This document shows, one piece after another, positions 57,901-64,000 of a DNA stretch of 64,000 nucleotides. Position 1 is the first letter of the stretch, and the number at the start of each line of letters is the position of its first letter. The notes under the pieces were generated by a model that was given only the letters and a program-made list of their open reading frames with translations, was not told the DNA's origin and ran no database searches. The translations under genes were made by a program, and so were the position numbers. The DNA comes from Sciurus carolinensis (Eukaryota; Chordata; Mammalia; Rodentia; Sciuridae), in the NCBI RefSeq assembly GCF_902686445.1, contig NC_062232.1, positions 95,590,932-95,654,931 on the forward strand, written 5' to 3'.

Positions 57901-60717
57901 TATGCTAATTAGAACCCCTGAGATATGAGAATTAAAGTAGACACAGAAGTCAGAAGAATCACAAGAAAATACCTAATGACCACTCTGATATTGCAAGTAC
58001 ATGCTTTACTTACCTTCCATCTTTCACTATTGATATTTCGGTATTGTAATTCATATTCTATTGTGCATTCCTTAAAATTTTCCAGAGCCAGCGGAGGTTG
58101 CCATTGTAAATAGAGATAACCTAAATATCCAGGATCCACTATCACAAAATCCCGAGGAGGATTAACTAAAATAAAGTCAATGAAATAATTTTAGCTTTTT
58201 TCCTGTATTTTATGACAAAAATTACTAAATACAGATTATCTCTAAATGTCTATCAATGTTGAATGGATAAACAAAATATAGTACATCTATACAATGAGGG
58301 TATTATTTAGCCATAAAAAGGAATGAAGTACTAATACATGCTACAACATGGAAGAATCTATATTTTACTAAGTGAAAGAAGGCAGTCACAGAAGACCACA
58401 TATTGTATAATTCTATTTATATGAAATATTCAGAATGGGCAAATTCATAGACATAGACAGTAAATGAGTGGTTGTCAGAGGCTACCGGGAGGGGGATACA
58501 AGGTAACTATTCAATGGGTTTCTTTGGAAGGTGATGAAAATATTCTGGAATTTGATAGTGGTAGTTATTTCAAAACTTTGTGAATGTACTCAAAACCACC
58601 AAACAGTACTTTTGAAAAAGGTGAGTTTTGTGTTATACAAATTATATCTCAATAAAGCTGTTTTTTAAAAAAATGTAAATTGCTGCTACATAGTTGTTCT
58701 CTCTTTAAGAAATCACATTAAGTGCTGGGTACAGTGGCACATGCTGGTAAATCCCAGCGGCTCAGGAGGCTGAAGCAGGAGGATCTCAAGTTCAAAGCCA
58801 GCCTCAGCAACAAGGAAGCACTAAGCAACTTAGTGAAACTCTGTCTCTAACTAAAATACAAAATAGGGCTGGGGATGTGGCTCAGTGGTTGAGTGTCCCT
58901 GAGTTTAATCCCCGGTACTCACCCCCCCAAAAATAGAAATCACATAAGCAACACATGACCTTGCCAGGGGGCATTGGTAGTATATTGATGAGTATAGCTG
59001 CCTTCCAAAATATAACTTTGCTTCTCTAGAAACTAAGTGTCTTCAGAAATAAAAAATTCAATATGGATTTTTCTCAGTGGTCATGTACACCAGAATTTGG
59101 TCTAGGATGGGAGCAGTTTATTGCATAAATCTCTCTAACAGAAAGAATTAATCAGTATTAATTCAATGTTTAGTGTATGCATATAATATTTTGTGGACAC
59201 AAAAAAAGAGGAATATAAAAATAGAAAATATGTCTTCTATGGCTAAGTGCCTTAAGAATTGGGGAACAGATCTTATTGGCAATTTCTGGTTAATTGAATT
59301 CTCTAGTTAATGAAATTTCAGAGCTATTCCAAAGATGATATACAAGGGCACTCTGGAAGGACTCAAGAAAAAATGGCAAGCAGTTGAGTAACTTCAGGAA
59401 TCAGCCTGTTTAATTTGGGGATGTGTGGGGAAGACATTGGAAAGCAATGACTCCCCCTTCTAGTGATTTAAAAAGTAGTGCACACGTGTACACACACATT
59501 CATGAATGCTATAAACTTTGGGTTGGGGTTGTGGCTCAGTGGTAGAGCACTTGCCTAGCATGTGCAAGGCACTAGGTTCGATCCTCAGCACCACATAAAA
59601 ATAAATAAATAAAATAAAGGTCCACCCAGAACTAGGAAAAAATTTTTAAATAAAAGAATGCTATAAACTTTCCTACTAGTACTATAATAGTGCTATAATA
59701 GTACTATTATAAGTAGTACTATGATAGTGCTCTCATGTGGCCCTTTTGCTAATTATTTCCTCTCATTTCTTCCATGTTATTCATTTTAATTCCTCACTTT
59801 ATAATCCATATCTAAGTGAGGAAATGATTCCACAGGAAGAAATTGTTGTAAGCATTATGATTTGACCTGGGACCTGCTCCCCAGTCCCATTCTCTGAAGA
59901 AGATCTTTATGAAGGATGAAATGACAATTCTGTCTTTCAATCCTTAAGGCTAGAAATTTTCATCAAGTGCATTGTTCTAATTATCTTCATCAATAAGAAA
60001 AGTCCATTAAACATGGTTGAATAGTGTTGTGATTATTTTTACATTTCACTTTAAATTGTTATATTTGTTCTAATTTATCTAATTTTCATAAAAGGTGAGG
60101 AGAATTATCAAGGAAAGATACGAGTTGGTTGAATATCAGGCATCAAGTTTTCAGATCTGTAACCTTTTTTTTTTTTTTTTTTAGAAAAGACTATACAAAA
60201 GGTATAAAAAGTGTGTGTGTGTTTTTTAATTTGGTTTATTTTGTATAAGAAATTTTGTATAAGAAATGGGGGGACACTAGAGACTGAACCCAGGGGTGCT
60301 TAAGCACTGATCCACATCCCCAGCCTGTTTTATTTTTTAGTTTGAGACAGGGTCTTGCTGAATTGCTTAGGGCCTCACTAAGTTGCTGAGGTTGGCTTTG
60401 AACTTGCGATCCTCTGCCTCAGCCTGGAACTTGCGATCCTCCTGTCATAGCCTCCGGAGTAGTGGGGATTACAAGTGTGGGCCACCATACCTGGCTTCCT
60501 GAAATAATTTTTAAGAACAATCCATCTATCAGTTATGCACTTACATAAGATAGACTGAAAGGACAGTTAATATCCCTGATTTTAAAACAACTCCATTAAA
60601 ATCCATTTCATTTGTTGGTTTACCTTTTATTTCCGTGTTTGAAGAGAAAGTATAGCTAAATTCTGTGCAAATTAGAAAGATAAATAGGCATCTGATATCC
60701 AAACAAATGAAAGCCAT
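45855..60717 (-). CDS. IL13RA2: Interleukin-13 receptor subunit alpha-2, eight coding exons (3' end missing)
   Basis: Type I cytokine receptor chain that binds IL-13 with high affinity and is mainly known as a decoy because its cytoplasmic tail is very short; it acts at the cell surface and as a shed form. Eight minus-strand exons (60624-60717, 58014-58165, 56385-56538, 55704-55824, 52595-52779, 51500-51645, 49764-49911, 45855-45970) join with consistent phases into 1,116 nt, 372 codons, with no stop. Visible parts are a hydrophobic signal peptide (about 1-26), fibronectin-III modules, several N-glycosylation sequons, WSEWS at residues 322-326 and a transmembrane helix at about 341-363. The human protein is 380 residues, so only about 8 C-terminal residues are lacking; their exon was not found between 40 and 45.8 kb. 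Identification rests on recalled family sequence, strongest in the exons at 58.1 and 52.7 kb. The minus-strand introns hold SINEs, L1, MaLR and an FKBP3 pseudogene. Confidence 0.93.
46199..46287 (-). mobile_element. ID SINE in IL13RA2 intron
   Basis: T-run, ctagaacccagggcctcggc to ccactgagctacatccccag. Confidence 0.9.
46402..46590 (+). mobile_element. Dimeric B1-ID SINE in IL13RA2 intron
   Basis: cggtgggacatgcctgtaat through gggaattgagctcagtggta to gttcgatccccagtac. Diverged. Confidence 0.88.
46752..47870 (-). pseudogene. FKBP3: Processed pseudogene of FKBP3 (nuclear FK506-binding protein 25)
   Basis: An intronless, frameshifted copy of the FKBP3 mRNA. Reading the minus strand and tolerating frame changes one sees [20 protein letters not shown], then [15 protein letters not shown], then the FKBP domain end [15 protein letters not shown] and [15 protein letters not shown], followed by a stop and about 270 bases of 3' untranslated sequence. 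A short T-run at 46754-46762 corresponds to the poly(A) tail. Several stops and indels abolish the frame and a minus-strand SINE (about 47352-47530) splits it. The N-terminal limit is blurred. It lies inside an IL13RA2 intron on the same strand. FKBP3 normally is a nuclear peptidyl-prolyl isomerase; this copy can make no such protein. Confidence 0.85.
47352..47530 (-). mobile_element. Dimeric B1-ID SINE interrupting the FKBP3 pseudogene
   Basis: ggtactggggattgaaccca through ggctggcctggatacctgag to gggattatcaccatgtgcca. It splits the pseudogene between its 'EGPPK' and 'HYWY' blocks. Confidence 0.9.
48215..48352 (+). mobile_element. Truncated dimeric SINE
   Basis: Starts within the left half (caaggccagcctgggcaact) and runs to ggggatatagctcggtggga, gttcaatcccgagtact and an A-tail. 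Confidence 0.85.
48420..48612 (+). mobile_element. Dimeric B1-ID SINE
   Basis: aggcgccatggtgcatgcct through gactgaggacgtggttcagt to gttcaatccccagtacc. Confidence 0.95.
48825..48985. repeat. MIR/L2-type 3' end
   Basis: Text aattccatgaatatacagat, ttcttcactgctatacctca and agctgtttaataagtttgat follows the shared 3' end of MIR and L2 elements. Confidence 0.6.
49764..49911 (-). CDS. IL13RA2: IL13RA2 coding exon 7 (WSXWS box)
   Basis: 148 nt with acceptor TTTTAG|ACT and donor GTAG|GTATGA. It encodes [28 protein letters not shown] and the cytokine-receptor signature WSEWS (bases 49786-49800), needed for folding of the membrane-proximal module. It ends in one base that joins the transmembrane exon. 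Confidence 0.94.
50570..50720 (+). repeat. MIR fragment
   Basis: gactggaatcacatcttgat, tagctgtgtaatttaattgt and tctctgggacc...cctctgtatac follow the MIR core order. About 70-75% similar by eye. Confidence 0.55.
50960..51144 (+). mobile_element. Dimeric B1-ID SINE in IL13RA2 intron
   Basis: ccaggcatggtggcacgcac to gttcaatccctggtac. Perfect 16-bp duplication aagaattgcttttgtg at 50944-50959 and 51145-51160, a well-defined insertion. Confidence 0.96.
51500..51645 (-). CDS. IL13RA2: IL13RA2 coding exon 6 (third fibronectin-III module)
   Basis: 146 nt with acceptor TTTCAG|TT and donor GGATG|GTATGA. It starts [12 protein letters not shown] and continues through [12 protein letters not shown]. The last third differs noticeably from the human sequence that I recall. 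An NLT sequon is visible. Confidence 0.92.
52045..52215 (-). repeat. MIR fragment
   Basis: aaggaaattgaaacaggtta, cttgcccaaagttgcacaac and ttgaatccaagattcaaacc are the antisense MIR core. Confidence 0.7.
52595..52779 (-). CDS. IL13RA2: IL13RA2 coding exon 5
   Basis: 185 nt with acceptor TTACAG|G and donor ATATAG|GTGATA. It encodes [15 protein letters not shown], then [11 protein letters not shown] and [19 protein letters not shown], all very close to mammalian IL13RA2. An NGS sequon is present. A 26-base A-run lies about 30 bases past the donor. Confidence 0.95.
53860..54055 (-). repeat. MIR fragments
   Basis: aacagtgtctggcacttagt (MIR 3' end, opposite strand) followed by aggaaactgagactcctcaa and aaggtcaccaagttaaatga (core, antisense), so two neighbouring MIR pieces. 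Confidence 0.6.
54225..54910 (+). mobile_element. Ancient L2-like fragment
   Basis: catttgtttaatatgtagtg ... agagggcattccagatggca, ggcataaaagggcataacgc and tgggaggctatgacaattat follow the order of an old, widespread LINE-derived repeat. Highly diverged. Confidence 0.5.
55110..55392 (+). mobile_element. Dimeric B1-ID SINE with TA expansion in the linker
   Basis: catggtggcacacacctgtc to gtctctaaataa, then about 75 bases of (TA)n-rich palindromic DNA in place of the usual A-rich linker, then gggctgggaatgtgactcag to taatccccagtacc and an (AAAT)n tail. Confidence 0.92.
55704..55824 (-). CDS. IL13RA2: IL13RA2 coding exon 4 (start of second fibronectin-III module)
   Basis: 121 nt with acceptor CTTAG|GA and donor TATTG|GTAAGT. 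It encodes the paired-cysteine region [11 protein letters not shown] then CSWKPG typical of class I cytokine receptors, and an NYT sequon. It ends inside the tryptophan codon of the FYW-YEG junction. Confidence 0.94.
56075..56198 (-). mobile_element. ID-related SINE with extra 5' segment
   Basis: ctgtttgacggacctttatt then gtgctgagaatagaacccag to ccactgagccacaaccccag. Confidence 0.9.
56385..56538 (-). CDS. IL13RA2: IL13RA2 coding exon 3
   Basis: 154 nt, starting [16 protein letters not shown] and ending in the SSWSEATYW region; an NGS glycosylation sequon is present. The acceptor is AACAG|ACC. The donor is CAAG|GTTAAA, a weaker match to the 5' splice consensus than the other introns. It leaves one base of a glycine codon that the next exon completes. 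Confidence 0.93.
57324..57734 (+). mobile_element. MaLR-type LTR in IL13RA2 intron
   Basis: tatggtctgagtgtgtcccc, gttcatgtgtttgaagcttg, gtgacaatattaggaggtag, signal agccaaataaacctttttt and end aaaatggactaaatta follow the MaLR layout. Confidence 0.75.
58014..58165 (-). CDS. IL13RA2: IL13RA2 coding exon 2 (first fibronectin-III module)
   Basis: 152 nt, residues 32-82, with acceptor TTTAG|TT and donor GGAAG|GTAAGT. It encodes the very conserved stretch [18 protein letters not shown] followed by [13 protein letters not shown]. This is the most diagnostic piece for IL13RA2 rather than IL13RA1. Confidence 0.95.
58240..58677 (+). mobile_element. Old L1 3' end in IL13RA2 intron
   Basis: gttgaatggataaacaaaat, catggaagaatctatatttt, tcaatgggtttctttggaag and aattatatctcaataaagct form an ancient L1 tail with its polyadenylation signal. 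Confidence 0.8.
58722..58936 (+). mobile_element. Dimeric B1-ID SINE
   Basis: gggtacagtggcacatgctg to gtttaatccccggtactc. Target duplication aaatcacat(t/a)a on both sides. Confidence 0.94.
59519..59650 (+). mobile_element. ID-related SINE with extra 3' segment
   Basis: gggttggggttgtggctcag to gttcgatcctcagcacc, then (AAAT)n and ggtccacccagaact. It duplicates gaatgctataaacttt on both sides (around 59504 and 59657), so it is a complete insertion. Confidence 0.93.
60262..60496 (-). mobile_element. Dimeric B1-ID SINE with internal duplication
   Basis: acactagagactgaacccag through gtcttgctgaattgcttagg. The segment gaacttgcgatcctc followed by cctcagcctg/tcatagcct occurs twice in tandem near 60400-60455. 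Confidence 0.92.
60624..60717 (-). CDS. IL13RA2: IL13RA2 coding exon 1 (signal peptide)
   Basis: The ATG is at 60717-60715 and the 94-nt coding part gives 31 codons plus one base. The start [10 protein letters not shown] is followed by a hydrophobic run (LFIFLIC), a secretory signal peptide. The donor is AAAAG|GTAAAC. The first base of the split valine codon sits here, as in the human gene. Any 5' untranslated sequence or non-coding exon further upstream cannot be delimited by eye. Confidence 0.92.
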
Positions 60718-61724
60718 TTCTCTAAGATTTAGTATCTTGAAATCTTCTCTCTAGGAAGGAAAATTATAGAACTGCAATTTTATTTCATTTCAAATAATCA
60801 AGTGACTTAATATGATTAATGATACTTTTGGGAGCTTTCTGTGTACTTTCTACCAAGAATTGGGAAAAATGCCCCCCACCCCTTGAACTGTGGAAAGGAT
60901 ATAATCAAGTCTGTCACCAATGGAACTGGGATGGAAGAATTCTGGTCTCATCTTTCTAATAAGAGTAAAAGCAAAGTAAAACAACCCCAAAAAAGACCTG
61001 CAACCCCTCACCCACATACATGCATACTTTTCTACATGTTATGGACAGTTTAAGATGACTTCAAATAGCCTTCATCCTGAAGGAATTAGGCCCACCAGAG
61101 CATTTTTATTGGTGCCCAGGGTCTCCATAGCAACCATCTCCCCTAGCAACAGAGAAAATACACTGACACTCTTTTGAGGAAAAGAAAAAAAAAAAAAAAA
61201 AAACTGGAAGTTATCTGACTACTGAGAAAGTCTTAGATAACTCAGAATTTTGCTGTATTTCTTCCAAACTATTAAATCATCATCTTCTTCTCTCACACCT
61301 GTTCCACTTTTACCTTTGTCTCCTGTATCAGTCAATAGCATCACCTCCTCCCAGTTTTCCAAATCAGTAACTTGAAAGTCTTCCTCAAATCCTTCCACTC
61401 AATTAGCACTATTACTAAGTGCTAAGTAATTACTAAGTAATTACTATTACTGGAGGATCTTATCATCAAAGATCTCCTTGTCCAGTCTTTCCTGCCTCTA
61501 GCCCCTTGTCCACACAGCCCACAATAAGGATGGCCTTTCTGAAGCGCATCTTTTTAAAAAAGAATAATAACATTTCACTGCCACAGAATACAAGATAATC
61601 ATCCTTTCATCCTTGAAGAATATTGTTTCTGTGATCAAAATGCAAAGGATTCATGCCTACAAATACCTACTTAATCAAAAAATGTTCTCTTTTTGCTTTT
61701 TGTTTATTTGTTTTTATTTTGGTG
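60718..61724. other. IL13RA2 upstream flank
   Basis: Contains the X-box-like pair (61121-61153), an A-run (61182-61203) and no recognised repeat over most of its length. A non-coding first exon or promoter of IL13RA2 may be here. No canonical TATA box or CpG-rich island is seen. Confidence 0.45.
61121..61153. promoter_or_regulatory. RFX/X-box-like motif pair upstream of IL13RA2
   Basis: gtctccatagcaac (61121-61134) fits the 14-base X-box pattern GTHNYYATRRNAAC bound by RFX factors. cctagcaacagag begins about 10 bases later and resembles the X1 box of MHC class II promoters. An inverted CCAAT (attgg) lies just before, at 61108-61112. The pair is about 0.4 kb upstream of the first coding exon. 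Function is inferred from motif only. Confidence 0.4.
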
Positions 61725-61932
61725 GTGGGGGGGTTGTTACTGGGGATTAAACACAGGGGCACTGTACCACTGAGCCACATCCCCAACCCTTTTTTTTATT
61801 TTTTATTTTGAGACAGGGTCTTTCTAAGTTGCTTAAGGCCTGGCTTAGCTGCTGAGGCTGGCTTTGAACTTGAGATCCTCCTGCCTCAGCCTCCTGAGTT
61901 GTTGGGATTACAGGCGTGCGCCACCAAGCACA
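61725..61932 (-). mobile_element. Dimeric B1-ID SINE
   Basis: gttactggggattaaacaca through ggtctttctaagttgcttaa to gggattacaggcgtgcgcca. Confidence 0.94.
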
Positions 61933-62199
61933 GCAAATGCTCTGCTTTTAAAGAAAAATTACTATTCCCAGTGCCACACACTTCTTTTTGAGTCTGTACC
62001 CCTGGAACCAATGATTTTCACAGAAAGGAAAGGATTAGTGGTCATTTTTCACAATATTCAGGGTCTACCTTTCCTTTCTCCTACATAGATTCAATCTCTT
62101 CATTTAACCTGGCCCATCTATACTATTCTAATGTTGGTAAGCTTCAATTATTACATAATAGAATCTTGGGACCACGTGGTAGAGCTAGCAGGTACACTT

Positions 62200-62310
62200 G
62201 AGGCAATGATAGTCAATTTGCTATTTAGATAACAGGAAGTAAAATTCAAACTTGCCCAAGATTATACAGCAAGTTAGTAACAGAGTTGGATGTACAACAG
62301 AGATCTTATG
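62200..62310 (-). repeat. MIR fragment
   Basis: caaacttgcccaagattata, cagcaagttagtaacagagt and gatgtacaac follow antisense MIR core order. Confidence 0.6.
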
Positions 62311-63263
62311 ATTCCCAGCATGGTATACTTCCACCTTATCATGTTGGTCCCAAATGCTTGATTCAGAGTTATGAATGCTTTTCCTATGGGACCACAGTGT
62401 TTAAGTTTTCCTTCAATTACCTAACCAGACTGAAGCAACACTGTGCTATTGTTTTTTTTATTCTAAGCCTCATAGAAGCACAAGAGGATTCCATTTCTCT
62501 TACTGAGACCCAATGAATATCACTCTCCTCAATTCCTTCCTCCCCATTCACCAGCCCCTAGCTGCCCATTAATTCATCTGTAAGTACTAGATGGATTTGG
62601 TTTCCGAAAGATTATAGCTCTTCCCCAGAGCTACTCCCAGAGATTAAGATGAACGCACTGGTTTCTGTTGGTTCCAAGGCATTAGGTCTGACACAGAAAA
62701 CCCTTCCATCACCTATAAGGACTAATATATTCAAGTTTCCCTTAAAATGCTATCAAAGAGAGCCTAACAAAGTTCTCTCTGCTCTATTCAGCTGTTCGTA
62801 AAATTTTCATGCCTCTGCATAATGTACAGCATAAATGCCAAGTAGAGAGTTAAAAAGTCATTTGTTTCTGTTTTATAGAGGCTAGTGAAATCTGACTACG
62901 ACTATTAAAAAACACTTCCTGGATCCACTCAACACATTAAAGCATAGGAAACAGGATAGCTGGCTTCTGGAGTCATTTATGGATAGATCCACAAAAGGAC
63001 CTCCTGAGTTACACCCTGAGTCCCACCTAGACTTTCCCAAATGAACTCAAGGAAATTATATCATTGGCTTCTGGGTTATGGGGTTGTCACTAGTACAGTG
63101 AGGGGCTTTATATATTGTATGGTTACCAAGAAGACTTGAGTCTTTCTGGGAGCAAGGGAGGTAGACCTGAAGACACAGGGAAGATGGAGAAGGAAATGCA
63201 GTTTTCTGGTATACTCTGTATCTCCCCGTCCATAGTTAAGAACCATTCATCTGGTCTTCACTC

Positions 63264-63296
63264 CTTATTTTTATTTTTTTTATTTATTTTATTTTA

Positions 63297-63351
<55 letters not shown>

Positions 63352-63427
63352 CAGTACTTAGGATTGAACCCAGTGTCTTGTGCTTGCAAGGCAAGCACTC
63401 TACCAACTGAGCTATCTCCCTAGCCCC
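63264..63427 (-). mobile_element. ID SINE with AT-rich expanded tail
   Basis: (TTTA)n and (TA)n then a T-run lead into gtacttaggattgaacccag and gctatctccctagcccc. ccttattttt occurs on both sides and marks the target duplication, so the whole AT-rich block is an expanded poly(A) tail. Confidence 0.88.
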
Positions 63428-63545
63428 CTTATTTTTAAAAATGAGGAAATAACAGCCAGAAAGGAAGATAAGATGTCCAAGCACACACAACTTATTGGTG
63501 GCAGAGCTAGGACTGAAAACCAGGTCTCTTGAACCGTTTGCACTA
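63428..63545 (-). repeat. MIR fragment flanking the ID insertion
   Basis: aatgaggaaataacagccag, aagcacacacaacttattgg and ggcagagctaggactgaaaa match antisense MIR. Confidence 0.7.
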
Positions 63546-63799
63546 AGAACAAATTTTCTTGTCCTGAGGCGTCTGTCCTAATTTACCCAAAGCATCCCCC
63601 CATTCAAACTTCCTCAATCTGCCAAACCACCCAGACTTATCATCGTGACATTTCTGGCAGAGGAATAATTCAATACACATGAATCGAGTGCCTTTTTTTT
63701 TTTTTTTTTTGGCTACATACTATTCCAGATAAATCTTGCATAAGGTACAAGACTGAACGGCAACAGTCAGAATATCTAGAATGATAATAATACCTCCTG

Positions 63800-64000
63800 C
63801 CCTTATTCAGCATTCACAGTATCCCAAGCACTGTTCAGCGCTAAACCCTCTACACACATTAACTCAGACAATGTCATACAATGTTCAGTCAGCCTTGGAC
63901 ATTATGGCACAATTTTTAGTTTCATCTCGAAGACCAGAAATTGGGAGGTAGAGAAGGTGAACAACTTCCCTCAAGTCACACAGGCCATAAAGGATGAGGT
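63800..64000 (-). repeat. MIR fragment, runs off the window
   Basis: cccaagcactgttcagcgct, aactcagacaatgtcataca and cctcaagtcacacaggccat follow antisense MIR. The window ends inside it. Confidence 0.65.

Overview
This is a mammalian nuclear window, AT-rich and dominated by interspersed repeats. The best clue to the host is a very dense population of a dimeric SINE (a B1/7SL-like left half joined to a tRNA-derived ID half reading 'gggctggggatgtggctcagtggttaagtgcccctgggttcaatcc') plus many single ID elements. That combination is typical of squirrels, marmots and ground squirrels (Sciuridae). No bacterial, CRISPR or operon-type features are present.

One host gene is recognised. IL13RA2 (interleukin-13 receptor alpha-2, X-linked in known mammals) lies on the minus strand from about 60.7 kb down to 45.86 kb. 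Eight coding exons with intact reading frame and GT/AG borders give 372 codons: signal peptide, fibronectin-III modules, the WSEWS box and a transmembrane helix. The short last coding exon known from other mammals was not found. A processed pseudogene of FKBP3 lies in the last visible intron, on the same strand, and is itself broken by a SINE.

The other large object is a nearly full-length but defective class I endogenous retrovirus on the minus strand (19,502-27,362). It has paired LTRs, a primer-binding site like tRNA-His, a polypurine tract, gag with two zinc knuckles, protease, RT (YVDD), RNase H, integrase and env debris, so it resembles the HERV-H/RTVL-H group. It sits inside an older L1. 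It carries in turn a solo LTR of another family in the opposite orientation (22,987-23,566, with an ACAG target duplication) and an ID SINE.

Layout: 0-19 kb, intergenic DNA with L1 3' ends (two with 5' inversions), MaLR LTRs, SINEs, a Tigger fragment and microsatellites. 19.5-27.4 kb, the ERV. 27.5-32.3 kb, further LTRs and old L1. 32-35 kb, L1, a 103-bp tandem duplication and a long polypurine tract. 35.3-40.1 kb, an old antisense L1 interrupted by a solo LTR, a SINE and a younger L1. 40-45.8 kb, MaLR, a small TA-flanked DNA transposon and SINEs. 45.86-60.7 kb, IL13RA2. 60.7-64 kb, upstream flank with RFX/X-box-like motifs, MIRs and SINEs. I found no convincing undescribed system; the notable items are the nested insertions, the divergent IL13RA2 C-terminus and the X-box pair. 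Repeat-family names come from recognition by eye, not from a database search.
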